Shown in pieces: positions 9,961-20,356 of a stretch of DNA of 64,000 nucleotides. The first letter of the stretch is position 1. Every line of letters begins with the position of its first letter. Source of the stretch: Tretioscincus oriximinensis (taxonomy: Eukaryota > Chordata > Lepidosauria > Squamata > Gymnophthalmidae); NCBI GenBank assembly GCA_022410635.1, contig JAJVDF010000044.1, forward strand, positions 3,058,444 through 3,122,443, in the 5' to 3' direction. Below the pieces are notes generated by a model that was given only the letters and a program-made list of their open reading frames with translations, made no database searches and was not told the origin of the DNA. The translations under genes and the position numbers were made by a program.

Positions 9961-10243
9961 CTAACAGCTTGGATAGTTTCAAGACAGGACTAGACAGGTT
10001 TATGGACACTAAGGGTATAAATGGATACTAAGATAGTTGTCTGGATGTAGCCTCCGGGATGGAGCAACAGGCAGGACTTTTGAAATACCATTTGCAGGGA
10101 GTCACGAACAGGAGCAGCATATTTTGCTTTCCTCTGTTCGGACTGCCCAGGTGCATCTGGTGGGCTTTTGTGTGACACAGAATGCTGGACTCGATGGGCT
10201 ATGGCCTGATCCAGTATGGCTCTTCTTATGTTCTTATGTAAGC
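9961..10243 (+). mobile_element. CR1-A 3' end
   Basis: Starts abruptly after an N with CTAACAGCTTGGATAGTTTC, the last ORF2 codons, and runs through the 3' UTR. It ends with the CR1-A signature CTTATGTTCTTATGT. It closely matches the reverse complement of 17683-17980. The sharp start at the N suggests a contig edge rather than a natural truncation. Confidence 0.9.
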
Positions 10244-11392
10244 CACGATGGGCTGAAAACCTGTAATATTCATACGGAGGTTTCTAGCTGTAAAATATTC
10301 TAGCAGTGATCTCAATATACACCACTCTCAGTTTCTTCGTTCACACTGAGAAACTGAGCTGCACTGCAAGACTAGGTGGATTTGGGGTGGGGANTAAGCA
10401 GCCAATGAGCTCTCTGATCACAATTACAGCCTTTGGAGAAAGGGTGCTGTCAAAAATACCAGTTGTCATTTCTGTGATTCTGTGCAGTGGCATTGTCTTC
10501 TCAACTGCCCTCAAACATACAATTACGGAGGGGAAGAAAACAATACGGTGCCAGAGGCAATCGAACAGAAAAGCGCATAATGATGCTATTAAAGTGAAAT
10601 TGTACTTTTACGTTTTTGCGCAAACCCCCACGTAAGGTAAGCATCAGAAAGGGTGGCAAGACAATAACCAATCAGAGAGGGGGGCAAAGTTGATCTAATT
10701 TCTTCCATGAGGTGGGAAGTTTAATGAACTAACACTGGCATGAACTGAACAGGGAATTGAACAGCAATGGAAACAGAAGACAGTAAACACCACTGTAATC
10801 AACCTTTGTCTCACCAGGGCTAGAAAAACAACTGGCTCGATTCTCTTTTTGGAATACGGATTTTGTACCTCGTGATGTTTCACAGGCTGTTTAAAAAAAA
10901 AAAAAAAAAAAAGAATATGGAAGTTTTAAATTTGAATTTTTTTTTCCCCCTGAAAAATATTGCAGGAAACAAAAACACGGTGGGGATCCCCCCTCCACCC
11001 AAAAATGCAAAATAGCTGTCACCCTGTGGGAACACTGTGAGGAAGACTTCAGAAAATGATGCATGCCGTTTGAAATGTCTCATTGACTTACACAGCAGGA
11101 GAACTTTTAGTCTGAAAGGAAATGCCTCTGCGCTTTCTCTTTTATTAAAGAATGTATACTTAATGCAATTGCAATAGCTGGAGTTGAAAAATCTTTGAAT
11201 AGAAAATTTCCCCTGAAAAGCTTTTCCATGTAGAAAAAGACTGGAGCCTTTGCGAAGAAGTGACCTTTTCTTGTTTGGCATGCATTTGGTCTATTTGTGT
11301 TTGGTGTAGAAGTTGCTACTTGAGAATGTGGAAGGACCTGCAGTTCATTACAGACGTGGTGGGATGTTAAGAAGTTCTGTCATTACATTCTA
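10244..11392. other. unassigned sequence
   Basis: Holds an A-run at about 10891-10909 and a short inverted repeat (CTCAGTTTCT at 10327, AGAAACTGAG at 10349). No coding signal is convincing. Confidence 0.4.
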
Positions 11393-11570
11393 GTCCCCAC
11401 TGAGCCTTCTTCTTGGCTATNTCTCAGAATAGGGATGTGCCATCTACATGCCAGTGTAGGCTNTGGCAGGCCCCGAATGGGGCCTGCCACAGCCTACACT
11501 GGCATGTAGATGACCAAGCTCTGTACCGAGATATAACCCAGAATAAGGCTCAGTGGAGTCAGGGCCCTAC
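11393..11570 (+). mobile_element. Family P palindromic MITE, best copy
   Basis: A fold-back element. The inner arms 11441-11474 and 11479-11512 are perfect complements apart from one N, around a GAAT loop. The outer arms (CCCCACTGAGCCTT and AAGGCTCAGTGGAG) continue the symmetry with mismatches. No ORF is present. Diverged relatives occur at 8965, 21370, 22830, 34140, 37165, 37925, 38295, 48350 and 50805. Confidence 0.8.
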
Positions 11571-12283
11571 TGTATATTATCTAGGTTCTGCTTCCCATCT
11601 TGTATTTGTTAAAGATCTGCTATGGGGTAAACCCAGAATATACCCCATATAACAAGTCCCTGGAAGATAAAGCAAGTATCTATCTAGTCTCTCTATCACT
11701 ATCTCGAACTCCATCTCTCTCTTTTTCTCTTTATTCATCCATCCAATCAGTCCTTCCCTCTCTTATCTATCCATCTGTCTGACTATTCAGCCGCTCGTCT
11801 GTCCTGTCTCTCTTTCTCTGTATCGGTATGATGGTGCAGAAGTTAAGAACAACCATCTTTCAACAGAGAGATCAGTGTTTGAGGACTCAGGTTTTGCCGC
11901 TCCCTCTACTGCTCAGCTCAAGCCAGAAGCTGTTCAGAAGCAAGAAACTGCGAGTAAATTAATACAGATAGCAATAGAACTAAGAATATATTAATATTTT
12001 TATTGCTTTTATTATTATAAAACCCAAAATACCTGAGGGAAGAGGGGGTGTAAAATAAATAAAGAAATAAAGTGAAGAAATAAGTAAATACGTAAGTAAG
12101 TAAATTNCATCCCATGGGCAAAACACAGCCTGAATGCTCCCTACACCTAGTGCTGTGTGATAGAGGAAGCAGTCTCTCCTGACAGTCCTTCACTCGTCAA
12201 GGGGGTGTGGACACGTGGGAAGGCCTTCTCTGTGGTAGCCTCCAGGTTGTGGAATTTTCTCCCGTCTGAGGGGCACCAGGCAC
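11571..12283. other. pyrimidine-rich low complexity and unassigned sequence
   Basis: 11675-11820 is a CTAT/CTCT/CCAT-rich tract. 11975-12110 is A/T-rich with TAAATAAA and AAGTAAGT words, possibly an old LINE tail. No gene seen. Confidence 0.45.
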
Positions 12284-12291
12284 CTAGACCA

Positions 12292-12384
12292 GAGATGTCA
12301 AACTGGTGACCCTCCAGATGTTCCTGAACCACAACTCCCAACATTCCATTCCACAGCAGTGTGCAGCTCACTCTGGTAAACCAA
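12292..12384 (+). mobile_element. hAT-like palindromic MITE, left half
   Basis: Starts CAGAGATGTCAAACTGG immediately after the word ACCTAGAC (12284-12291). Its left arm is complementary to the right arm ending ...GACATCTCTG at 13841, which is followed by the same ACCTAGAC. An 8-base duplication and CAG...CTG ends are typical of hAT elements. The copy breaks off at an N at 12385. Confidence 0.85.
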
Positions 12385-12385
12385 N

Positions 12386-12480
12386 GCTAGGGTAGAACAC
12401 TAGAGGGTGTGACTTTGTCTGATTCATTGCAATAATGGAGCAGTTTGGGCTTGTTAGAAGAAGAAGGAGAAGGAGAAGAA
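12386..12480 (+). repeat. exact 95-base duplicate of 9865-9959
   Basis: Identical to 9865-9959 base for base. Each copy abuts an N (12385 and 9960). The surrounding repeat family is otherwise well diverged, so exact identity suggests one genomic segment written twice by the assembly. Confidence 0.9.
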
Positions 12481-12655
12481 CCCCGCCTTTCTCATCCATC
12501 TTACAAGGATTACATCTATTCTATCTTCCCCACCCATTAATCTACTTGCAAATGTCTTTGCTTTCAAACAGTTGAGTTGGCTGAAGCTAAGGTCAGNAGA
12601 GGGCATTCACTCTTCTCCACAGCAAATGCATGGGCCTTGAACTCGATATTTATGT
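12481..12655 (-). mobile_element. SINE-2, minus strand, inside a family-3 repeat
   Basis: Continues the GAA-rich tail at 12460-12480 with CCCCGCCTTTCTCATCC and ATCTTCCCCACC (the tail and body of SINE-2), then AACAGTTGAGTTGGCTGAAGC. The head is decayed. Confidence 0.7.
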
Positions 12656-13410
12656 TGAAACACTATCTTGGACAGAGCCTGGGCAGATGGAGCCCATATA
12701 GCCTTGGCAAGCCATCCATCTGGAAGAAGGACACTCCAATGTAACACCGGTGAACATAAGAACATAAAAAGAGCCAGGCTGAAACGGGCCGCAGCCCATC
12801 TAGTCCAGCCTACTGTCTCACACAGAGGCCCACCAATTACCCTGCAAATGGCATTTCAGGAGAACTGCCTGTTGCTCCATATCAGAGGCAGTATCAAGGC
12901 ATCCATCCTAGTAGCTNTTTATACCCGTGTCTTCCATGAACATGTCTAATCCTGTTTTAAAGCTGTCTAGTCTGCTAGCTAACACCACCTCTTCTGGAAG
13001 TAAATTCCAAAGGCTGATGACCCTCTAGGTGAAAAAATATTTTCCCTAGTCTGTCCTCACTCTTCTGCCATCAGTTTCAAGGAACGTCCCCTGGTCCTAG
13101 TGTTATGCGATAGAGAAAACAATTTTTCTCTATTCCCCTTATCCATCTCATGCATGATTTTATACACTTCCATCAGATCACCTCTCAAACACCGTCTTTC
13201 GAGGCTGAAGAGGCCCAGACGTTGCAGCCAGATTTCATATGGNAGCTGACCTGAGGACCTCACTATCACTGTCTCAGCTAACTAGGCTATGAGAGATGAA
13301 TCCCGAGTGGAAAGGGTTGAGGCAAAACTGCGCACATGGTACTTCAACTAAAAACTCCACCGCACAGCCTTGAAAGGCAAGTCTAAAGTATGTGGACAAC
13401 CCCCTATATA
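12656..13410 (+). mobile_element. Family-3 repeat body, split by CR1-A
   Basis: 12680-12752 (GGAGCCCATATAGCCTTGGC, CCATCCATCTGG) and 13245-13410 (GCGCACA, ACTTCAACTAAAAACTCCAC) match successive parts of the uninterrupted copy at 57695-58145. The CR1-A copy at 12753-13242 sits between them. Confidence 0.6.
12753..13242 (-). mobile_element. CR1-A 3' portion
   Basis: Starts with the reversed 3' signature GAACATAAGAACATAA and reads into ORF2 C-terminal codons ([23 protein letters not shown] near 13215-13150). Ends at an N at 13243. One open stretch (13057-13269) covers the RT C-terminal region only. Confidence 0.9.
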
Positions 13411-13431
13411 AGAATCGTCAATTGTGAAGCT

Positions 13432-13613
13432 AAGTGTTGTAGTACATGTTGGTACCAACGACATTGGGAAAGCCAAGCGGGAAGTCCTGGAAGCCAAATT
13501 TAGGTTGCTAGGTAGAAGATTGAAATCCAGGACCTCCAAGGTAGCATTTTCTGAAATGCTACCTGTTCCACGTGCAGGACCAGCCAGGCAGGCAGAGATT
13601 AGAAGCTTCAATG
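13432..13613 (+). pseudogene. CR1-A ORF1 esterase fragment, cut by gap
   Basis: Encodes VVVHVGTNDIGKAKREVLEA and continues to the conserved words KVAFSEMLPVPRAGPARQ and EIRSFN, where the assembly gap begins. It equals the 2380-2210 region of the first CR1-A copy. GTND is the conserved esterase block, and this copy keeps the asparagine. Only the second half of the domain is present; the GDS block is missing. The plus orientation agrees with the CR1-A 3' end at 9961-10243, which may be the other end of the same element. Confidence 0.85.
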
Positions 13614-13724
13614 NNNNNNNNNNNNNNNNNNNNNNNNNNNNNNNNNNNNNNNNNNNNNNNNNNNNNNNNNNNNNNNNNNNNNNNNNNNNNNNNNNNNNNN
13701 NNNNNNNNNNNNNNNNNNNNNNNN
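13614..13724. other. assembly gap (111 N)
   Basis: A run of N in the given sequence. It begins inside CR1 ORF1 and ends inside the hAT-like MITE. Translations through it are meaningless. Confidence 1.
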
Positions 13725-13841
13725 CCACAACTCCCAACATTCCATTCCACAGCAGTGTGCAGCTCACTCTGGTAAACCAAATGGAATTCTGGGAGTTGTG
13801 GTTCAAGAACATCTGGAGAGCCACCAGTTTGACATCTCTGA
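13725..13841 (+). mobile_element. hAT-like palindromic MITE, right half
   Basis: 13725-13780 repeats 12329-12383 exactly. 13781-13841 supplies the right arm (GGGAGTTGTGG, AACATCTGGAG, CCAGTTTGACATCTCTG). It ends exactly before ACCTAGAC at 13842-13849, the partner of 12284-12291. Confidence 0.85.
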
Positions 13842-13861
13842 CCTAGACTGCTCCTTGAAGT

Positions 13862-13980
13862 CACTATTGTATTTTTAAATTGCTGTGTTTTAATCTGTTT
13901 TTATCATTTTTTATCTGCCCTGTGACTTTTGAGTATAGGATAGAATATAAATATGAACAAATAAACAAACACATAAATAA
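13862..13980 (+). mobile_element. L2-like LINE 3' tail, diverged
   Basis: Has TTTTAATCTGTTTTTATC, CTGCCCTGTGACTTTTGAG and ATAGAATATAAATA followed by AAATAAA words. This is the same order as the cleaner tail at 35575-35694. Confidence 0.5.
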
Positions 13981-14226
13981 ATATCCACCTCTTCTGTTGC
14001 CTTCTCCTTTTGCCTTTCTTCTTTCCCAACGTCTTTTCCAGTGATTCATGTTTTCTCATTGTGTGGTCAAAATATTTGGGCTTCAATGTCAATATTTGTT
14101 TTCCCAATGGACAGTTAGGGTTGATTTCCTTTTTCTATTGGTTGATTTATTCTCTTTTTGACTCAAGGAATTCTCAACAGTCTTCCTCAGAAGTTCTGAA
14201 TACTTAAGTTCAGAAGGTATCCAAAG

Positions 14227-14231
<5 letters not shown>

Positions 14232-14287
<56 letters not shown>

Positions 14288-14343
14288 GTGATGATGATGA
14301 TGATGATGATGATGATTTATTTATTTATTTATTTATTTATTTA
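14232..14343 (+). repeat. compound microsatellite (TAA)n-(GAT)n-(TTTA)n
   Basis: About 18 TAA units (14232-14286), then about 9 GAT units (14288-14315), then about 7 TTTA units. The TTTA part is the poly-A-like tail of the minus-strand L2-like copy that follows. Confidence 0.95.
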
Positions 14344-14545
14344 CATTCTTATACCGCCCTATACCCGTAGGTCTCAGTGCAGTTAACAATAAAACCATCA
14401 TTTTAACACATTAAAAACAGCCTTTTCTAAAAATGGGGAGGAGACAGTAGTTTCCTAGCCAAAGGCCAGGCCAAAGAGCGTTTTCTGAAAGTGTACAGAG
14501 AAGGTGATTGACGCACCTCCATCATCATCATAAATTTTCCAGTGA
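14316..14545 (-). mobile_element. L2-like LINE 3' end
   Basis: TTCTTATACCGCCCTATACCC with GTAGGTCTCAG is the reverse of the tail seen at 29850-30050. Both also share CAAAGGCCAGGC further in. No RT motif is present, so it is 5'-truncated. Confidence 0.65.
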
Positions 14546-15535
14546 CATATTTTTTTTGTAATGCTTTTCCATGAGGTTCTCTTGGCAAAAAAGCAGGAAT
14601 GGGTTGGTCTTTCCAGTGGTCCAGTTTTTTTCTTTGCACCATCTTTGTTACCCACTTTTTTTCTTTGCACCATCTTTGTTGCCCTGATATGGCATAAACC
14701 CTTAGCTTCATGGAGATACGTAAGCCACTCAGCCACAACAAGGCAATGATCCACGAAGGGGGAATTTGGTACATTCTTCCATAGTTGGGGCTATTTGTTG
14801 AAATTTGTTTTTACTTCCAAATTACAGCAATAGACAGTTGAATGTATTTTTGAGATTCACTATAACATAGATTTTTGCCAGAGGCAGAGATCAGAAATAA
14901 ACTCTGTAGCTTGCTGGGACTTCCTTTCTGATTCAGTTATAAGCAAGTTTCTTTCTAATGGGATTTAATGCTGCCTGGAAAAGTTGTTTTCTATAAGGTT
15001 CTAAATTACACCCTGTGGGAACAGTCTNTGGACATTTGTTTTTTGCCTTCAGTATCACTCTGTAGCTGGTTAGTCCAACGGGGATGGACACATGTGGATG
15101 CTTAAACAACGAGCTTATGGGTAGCACCATAATGCCTTATTTAGATAGTAATATGTATTTGACTTGATCTTTTTCATTTGGCTGAGTTAGGGGCTTAGAC
15201 CTCTGCTCATAATCATTCCCTGAAGTCAGTATTCAATGGAGTAATTGCACACAAGCGCTCTCCATGTAGACTGCTCACTTGTCTCTTCACAAGCAGAATG
15301 CCTAATAGGAATGTACAGATGACAGGTTTTAATGGCCCTGGGCATTCAGCCAGATCAGACTGTTAGTACTTTCCATTTTGGTTGCCCTGGGAATCCCCTC
15401 AGTTTGATTAGTAGCATATTCACTGGGAATTTCTGTCCAAACTTTAGCAGATTTCATTAAGTCATTTAGGGCAAATTATATACTCATGCCATTGCCAACT
15501 GAGGAATTCTAGGATTTGTCAGGAGCCTTCCTGTG
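14546..15535. other. unassigned sequence with a ~29-base tandem duplication
   Basis: TTTTTTCTTTGCACCATCTT occurs twice in tandem at about 14629-14685. 14525-14620 (CCATGAGGTTCTCTTGGC) is weakly reminiscent of Bov-B/RTE 3' sequence, at low confidence. The rest is unassigned. Confidence 0.4.
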
Positions 15536-15765
15536 GTCGGTGGCATTAAGAGAGAGTTAGACAAATTCATGGAGACCAGGAGTATAGATAGCTACTAAAA
15601 TGGATACTTAGGTACTGCCTCCAGAGTGGAGAAACAGGCAGGATGTAGAGCTGGCCAACATTTTGCCCCCGTTTGCATGAGAATCCCCATGAGAAACAAT
15701 TGATATAGGACCCTGTGTGAAACAGGATGCAGGACCAGAGGGTCTATGGCCCAAACCAGAAGGGC
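15536..15765 (+). mobile_element. CR1-A 3' region, old copy
   Basis: Follows the CR1-A 3' order with many changes: GAGTTAGACAAATTCATGG, TGCCTCCAGAGTGGAG, AACAGGCAGGAT, CCTGTGTGAAACAGGATGC. Confidence 0.65.
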
Positions 15766-16168
15766 TGCACTACGCAAAAGCCTGCAACACACACCCAGGC
15801 ATGGCTGCAGTCAGTGCTTTGCAAGCAAGTGGCTTTGTCAAGAGGCAACCAAAGTGGTGACCAGGGGAGGCGACTCCTAGCTCTCTCTTTTTGGTGTGGC
15901 TTCAGCCACTACTAACCCACAAATTTAGACTTGGGAATGCAAGTGGCACTTGAGGCAGTGGGTGGGAGGGGACGGATAGCAGATCCTTCCTGCCAGTGCT
16001 TTGCAAGTTGAAACATTCCTTGTACCTCATACAGGGAAGGGGAGTTCTCACATGAGTATGAGATTTCTCCCTGTGAATGCGAAGTTGAAGGTGCAGTGTG
16101 GGGAGGCATGCCCTCTGATGACATTTCTCCAAGTGGTGCAACTGGGCAAATATATGGACACTATGTTG
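15766..16168. other. unassigned sequence
   Basis: Nothing recognised. Confidence 0.35.
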
Positions 16169-16307
16169 AATCCACACATCATTTATTTATTCCACTGTAG
16201 TTGGATATTGCACAATAAAGCATTGTGTGGACTGATTTATTCCAGAATAGCCATGCTTTATTCTGGAATATTCAATTATAGTGGAATAAATAAGTGATAT
16301 GTGGATG
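16169..16307 (+). mobile_element. Family Q palindromic MITE
   Basis: The left arm ATCCACACATCATTTATT followed by TATTCCACTGTAGTTGG is complementary to the right end (CACTATAATTG complement, AATAAATAAGTGATATGTGG). Inner words AATAAAGCA and TGCTTTATT also pair. A shorter relative lies at 43389-43502 and degraded arms are visible at 47655-47765. Confidence 0.75.
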
Positions 16308-16379
16308 CAGTCTTTGACTGTGAAGATGAGCCTTATTTATGTAAAGTTGTTGCCAGTGGTCAAAACATTAGAATTAAAG

Positions 16380-16745
16380 GGTATTCAGTAAAACTGATGG
16401 ACAGGTGAACTCAGGTCAACAAGGAGAAAGGTTTTTTTCACTCAAATGGTAATCAGTCTGTAGAATTGATTGCTATAAGACATGGTGCAGGACCAGCTTG
16501 GATAGTTTAAAGAAGGAATTAGACAAATTCCAGAGGGACAGATGTATCATTGGCTTCTATAAAGAATGCTTATGTACTGCTTCTAGCTTTAAGATACTTG
16601 TAAAGGTCATTTTCAGGAAGATGAGAACAGGTGAAGGTTATGCCTTTGTCTTCTGCTTGTGAATACTCAGAACTAATTAGCAGAACTGAGTCATAGCAAA
16701 ATCTACAGAGATTCCTTTATGTTTGTAGGTTATGTTCTTATGTAT
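16380..16745 (+). mobile_element. CR1-A 3' region, old copy
   Basis: Keeps AGGTTTTTTTCACTCAAATGG, CAGCTTGGATAGTTTAAAG and GAACAGGTGAAGG, and ends with TTATGTTCTTATGT at about 16745. Strongly diverged from the copy at 9961. Confidence 0.7.
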
Positions 16746-17679
16746 CAATGAAAAATAGCCATTAGAATTNCCCAATCCTTGTCAGGAATTCTGGCTAAAT
16801 CCATTCAGCATGTTTACTACCAGACAGTGGTAGAGTGACTTTCAAAATCTACTCAGTAGCATATTTCCAGTGAGAATCCACTATTGTTTATGCTATGCTT
16901 ATGTTAATATTGTGCATACTCATGTTACTGAGTTGTTCGTTTATTGCGTAGCTCATATGGTTTCCGATTATGTCTTCTGGAATGACCTGCTGCTTGAGAT
17001 GATCACCTAACCTATATGCATAAGTGTCCAGTAGATTCTTTGCTATTTTGTTTACTTCTATGAACTTATGTAAATAAAACATAAGCCCTCCTGATGGAAA
17101 GATACCAGATGTGTGGACTATTTTTATTTCTACAAGAAGTAGCTGCCGGTTATATCCACTTATCCTTCAGAGCACTGAACGTTGCATTTTGTACTCTGCT
17201 AGTTTTGAATCGGACCCAGATCTCAATAATTATAAGGTGAAAATAAGGTAAAGTGGTGGTGGGAGTTAGTTGCTCTATTAATTCATTTTTAGTTTCCCTT
17301 TGGTGCATAAGCTTAAGTCTGCTACAACTCATAAGTTGCTTTAAACACCCTATCTCAGCCAGGATAAGGCATAGACACATTAAGACGCAAAGTGGCCATA
17401 GAAAATGGTAGCACTCTTCCCTCTAAACTGACCCTATAAAGTGTTAGGGTAACAGCTGCTCCCAAGAGCTGTTGTGTGGGACACTTTTAGTAAGTGGATT
17501 TGAAAACAGTGCTGAAGCAAAATACAAGTGGAAAAGAGGAAAGCACATTGGTAAAAAGAATGAGGAATATTGGACACCCACCCACACTGCAGCTAAAATG
17601 TAGATATTAGCCATTTATAGAGCATGGTGCACCTTTAGGAATAGCTGAGCAAAAATGGAAAGCCAAGACACCAAATGGA
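16746..17679. other. unassigned sequence
   Basis: Mixed sequence with no supported gene or repeat. Confidence 0.35.
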
Positions 17680-19005
17680 ACATAAGAACATAAGAACATA
17701 AGAAGAGCCATACTGGATCAGGCCACAGCCCATCGAGTCCAGCATTCTGTGTCACACAGAGGCCCACCAGATGCACCTGGGCAGTCCGAACAGAGGAAAG
17801 CAAAATATGCTGCTCCTGTTCGTGACTCCCTGCAAATGGTATTTCAAGAGTCCTGCCTGTTGCTCCATCCCGGAGGCTACATCCAGACAATTATCTTAGT
17901 ATCCATTTATACCCTTAGTGTCCATAAACCTGTCTAGTCCTGTCTTGAAACTATCCAAGCTGTTAGCTACCACTACCTCTTCAGGAAGTAAATTCCACAG
18001 GCTGATGACCCTCTGGGTGAAAAAATACTGTTCTCACTTTTCTACCCAACAGTTTTAAGGAGTGCCCTCTGGTCCTTGTGTTGTGTGATAGAGAAAACAT
18101 TTTTCTCTATTCACTCTGTCGATCCCATGCATGATTTTGTACACTTCAATCAGATCACCCCTCAAACGTCTCCTTTCAAGGCTGAAGAGGCCCAGACGTT
18201 GCAGCCTTGCTTCGTAAGGGAGGTGCTCCAGACCCTTGATCATTTTTGTTGCCCTTTTCTGCACCTTCTCCAGTTCCAAAATATCCCTNTTGAGATGTGG
18301 TGACCAGAATTGAACACAGTATTCCAAATGTGGCCTCACCACAGATTTATAAAGAGGCAAAACAACATTTGCTGACTTATTTTTGATTCCTTTCCTAATT
18401 ATCCCCAACATGGAATTTGCCTTTTTTGCTGCTGCTGCACACTGGGTTGACATTTTCATTGAATTGTCCACTAACACCCCAAGATCCTTTTCTTGCTCGG
18501 TCACAGAAAGCTTGGTTCCCANCAGGTGGTAGGAGTATTTTGGGTTCTTTGTCCCAATATGCATGACCTTGCACTTGCTTAAGTTGAAGTGCATTTGCCA
18601 CTTTGATGCCCACTCACCCAATTTCAATAAATCACTCTGGAGTGCCTTACAATCATTTTCAGTTTTCACTACCCTGAACAGTTTAGTGTCGTCAGCAAAC
18701 TTGGCTACTTCACTATTTACCTCGGCATCCAGATCATTTATAAATATATTGAAAAGCAAGGGTCCCAGTACAGATCCCTGGGGTACCCCACTTCTTACCT
18801 CTTTCCACTCAGAGAACTGTCCATTTAATACTACCCTCTGTTTTCTATCTTTTAGCCAGTTTCCAATCCAGGACAAAGTCTGTCCTCTTATACCATGAGT
18901 ATGGAGTTNTTTTAGAAGCCTTTGATGAGGGACTTTATCAAACGCCTTCTGAAAATCTAGATACACAATATCAACTGGATCCCCTTTATCTACATGTTTG
19001 TTTAC
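17680..19005 (-). mobile_element. CR1-A, 5'-truncated, best RT copy
   Basis: The complete 3' end (three GAACATAA units at 17680-17700) is followed on the minus strand by the 3' UTR and ORF2 back to RT motif A. It is truncated at about 19005 in the codons for VNKHVDKGD. It is the reference copy for the 3' half of CR1-A in this window. Confidence 0.95.
17950..19005 (-). pseudogene. CR1-A ORF2 remnant: RT palm to C-terminus
   Basis: About 320 codons stay open in one frame (from about 19005 to 18060). Present are motif A (IVYLDFQKAFDKVPHQRLL), the WIGNWLKDRKQRV block, motif B (SGVPQGSVLGPLLFNIF) and motif C (FADDTKL, with both aspartates). Thumb/C-terminal words include GVLVDNSMKMS, KKANSMLGIIRKGI, LPLYKSVVRPHLEYC and [17 protein letters not shown]. 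After NREKC a frameshift loses the normal C-terminus (the expected KYFF...VINLWNSLP-like block; compare 60880-60960). Three Ns fall in the frame. The endonuclease and RT fingers are missing through 5' truncation. An RT this long with few lesions suggests a fairly recent insertion. Confidence 0.92.
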
Positions 19006-19165
19006 GACACAGTAGGAACAACCACAGGGCTGTGGAAGGAAGTAAAAGCTGGTGAAAAGGGAGAACAAAGGAGAAACATGGATGTACAGGCAGGAGTATG
19101 NTCTGAGCTAAAGGAAAGGTGAAACCAGATAAAAAGGCATCAATGGAAGGAAAGGAGAAGGAGAA

Positions 19166-19262
19166 TTATATAAAACATAAGAGGATCCCTTCTGGATCAG
19201 ACCACGGCTCATCTAGTCTTGCATCCTTCTCACACAGGGGTCCATTCAGGGTATTCTGAAGC
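19166..19262 (-). mobile_element. CR1-A 3' terminal fragment
   Basis: ACATAAGAGGATCCCTTCTGG, GACCACGGCTCATCTAG and TTCTCACACAGGGG match the reversed last 100 bases of CR1-A. Confidence 0.7.
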
Positions 19263-20103
19263 AGAAGAAAAAGGTAAAAACTTTGCCAGCAGTTCTGTTC
19301 CTCTTAGAGTTGCCAATTAAAGAAAAAAGAAAGCTGCCGCTTTAACTGGGTGCAGAAAAGAGGAAATTCTACCAGATGGCAGTTTATAATACCTTTAAGA
19401 GCTTTTTCCTTTTCCCCATATCCATTGAAGCTGCAACTCTCCTGTCAAGACAAATTTTTAAAAAAAGAAACTCTAGTTCTTCTGCTCAGAGACACGCTAT
19501 GAGAATTCCTGATTAGCCATTCCCCTATTTTGAAAGACGGTGTCCATAGTGTCACAAGAAAACACCCTTTTTGCCCTTGATTGATACAGCTTCTATAGAG
19601 AACAGGAAAACTCCTAGATAGTAATGCTTGCATTATGGGGCTTTTATAGTCAGGCTAAGAGGTGAATGGAGGCCCCATTCAAACTATTTGCTTTGTCATG
19701 GAATTTCCCTTATAGTTGGCAGTGGGGCTAGAAACTCTAATTTGGGGAGGAGGAAAAGAAACCATCTTAATTCCCTTTCTTTCTCTTCCAAACTAGACTT
19801 CAACCTGGTGTTAGAACAGAGTCCTAACTGATACAAATATTCTCTCCCTAAAATGGAATCCTCTACTTTTTATATTTTTGTAATAGAGAATACATGGGAT
19901 TTCAAAACTGTTTAATTATATACTTGGACCTCATCCCAACTGATTTGTGTTACTAGTATTAGACTGAAAAGTAGTAGTTTGACCCTAATATTCTGTGGGG
20001 CAGTTGAGAGAGGAAAATGGTTCAAGTACTATATTTTCAAAGCATCTCTGTACTCCACTCCTTTTTCCTTTTGTCTCCAATCAATACCTGTTTTCAAGGT
20101 ATT
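19263..20103. other. unassigned sequence
   Basis: Nothing recognised. Confidence 0.35.
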
Positions 20104-20356
20104 TGAGCAGGCACGGATAGCTCAGTCGTTAAGGAATCCGTCTCTCAGCTGGGAGATCGGGTTTTGAAGCCCTGTGACAGACGTGGGGTGAGCACCTTCC
20201 ACTAGCCTGTAGCTCTAGCCAAACCAGCTATTTGAAAGCAAGAAGTGCAAGATACATGGGAACCACCACAATCTGGTGGGGAAGATAGAATGTGAGCCTT
20301 TGGGCAAAATACCCTTGTAAGCTGCTTTAAGTCCCTTTGAAGGTGACAAAACCGAG
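20104..20356 (+). mobile_element. SINE-2 (tRNA-headed), near full length
   Basis: The head contains an A-box-like TAGCTCAGTCGTTAAGG and a B-box-like GGTTTTGAAGCC, the spacing of an internal pol III promoter. The body (CACCTTCCACTAGCCTGTAG, then AACCACCACAATCTGG) and tail (GTAAGCTGCTTTAAGTCCC) follow. It is not a tRNA gene: there is no acceptor stem or anticodon arm. The 3' tail runs into the microsatellite at 20357. Confidence 0.85.

Noticed and set aside
13348..13864. Frames of 100-158 codons on both strands
   Set aside because: They cross the 111-N gap and consist largely of undetermined residues.
14520..14700. Bov-B LINE tail
   Set aside because: Only a weak verbal resemblance around CCATGAGGTTCTCTTGGC. 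Not enough to annotate as an element.
20104..20175. tRNA gene
   Set aside because: A and B boxes are present, but there is no pairing acceptor stem or anticodon arm, and the same head recurs at the start of a dispersed SINE.
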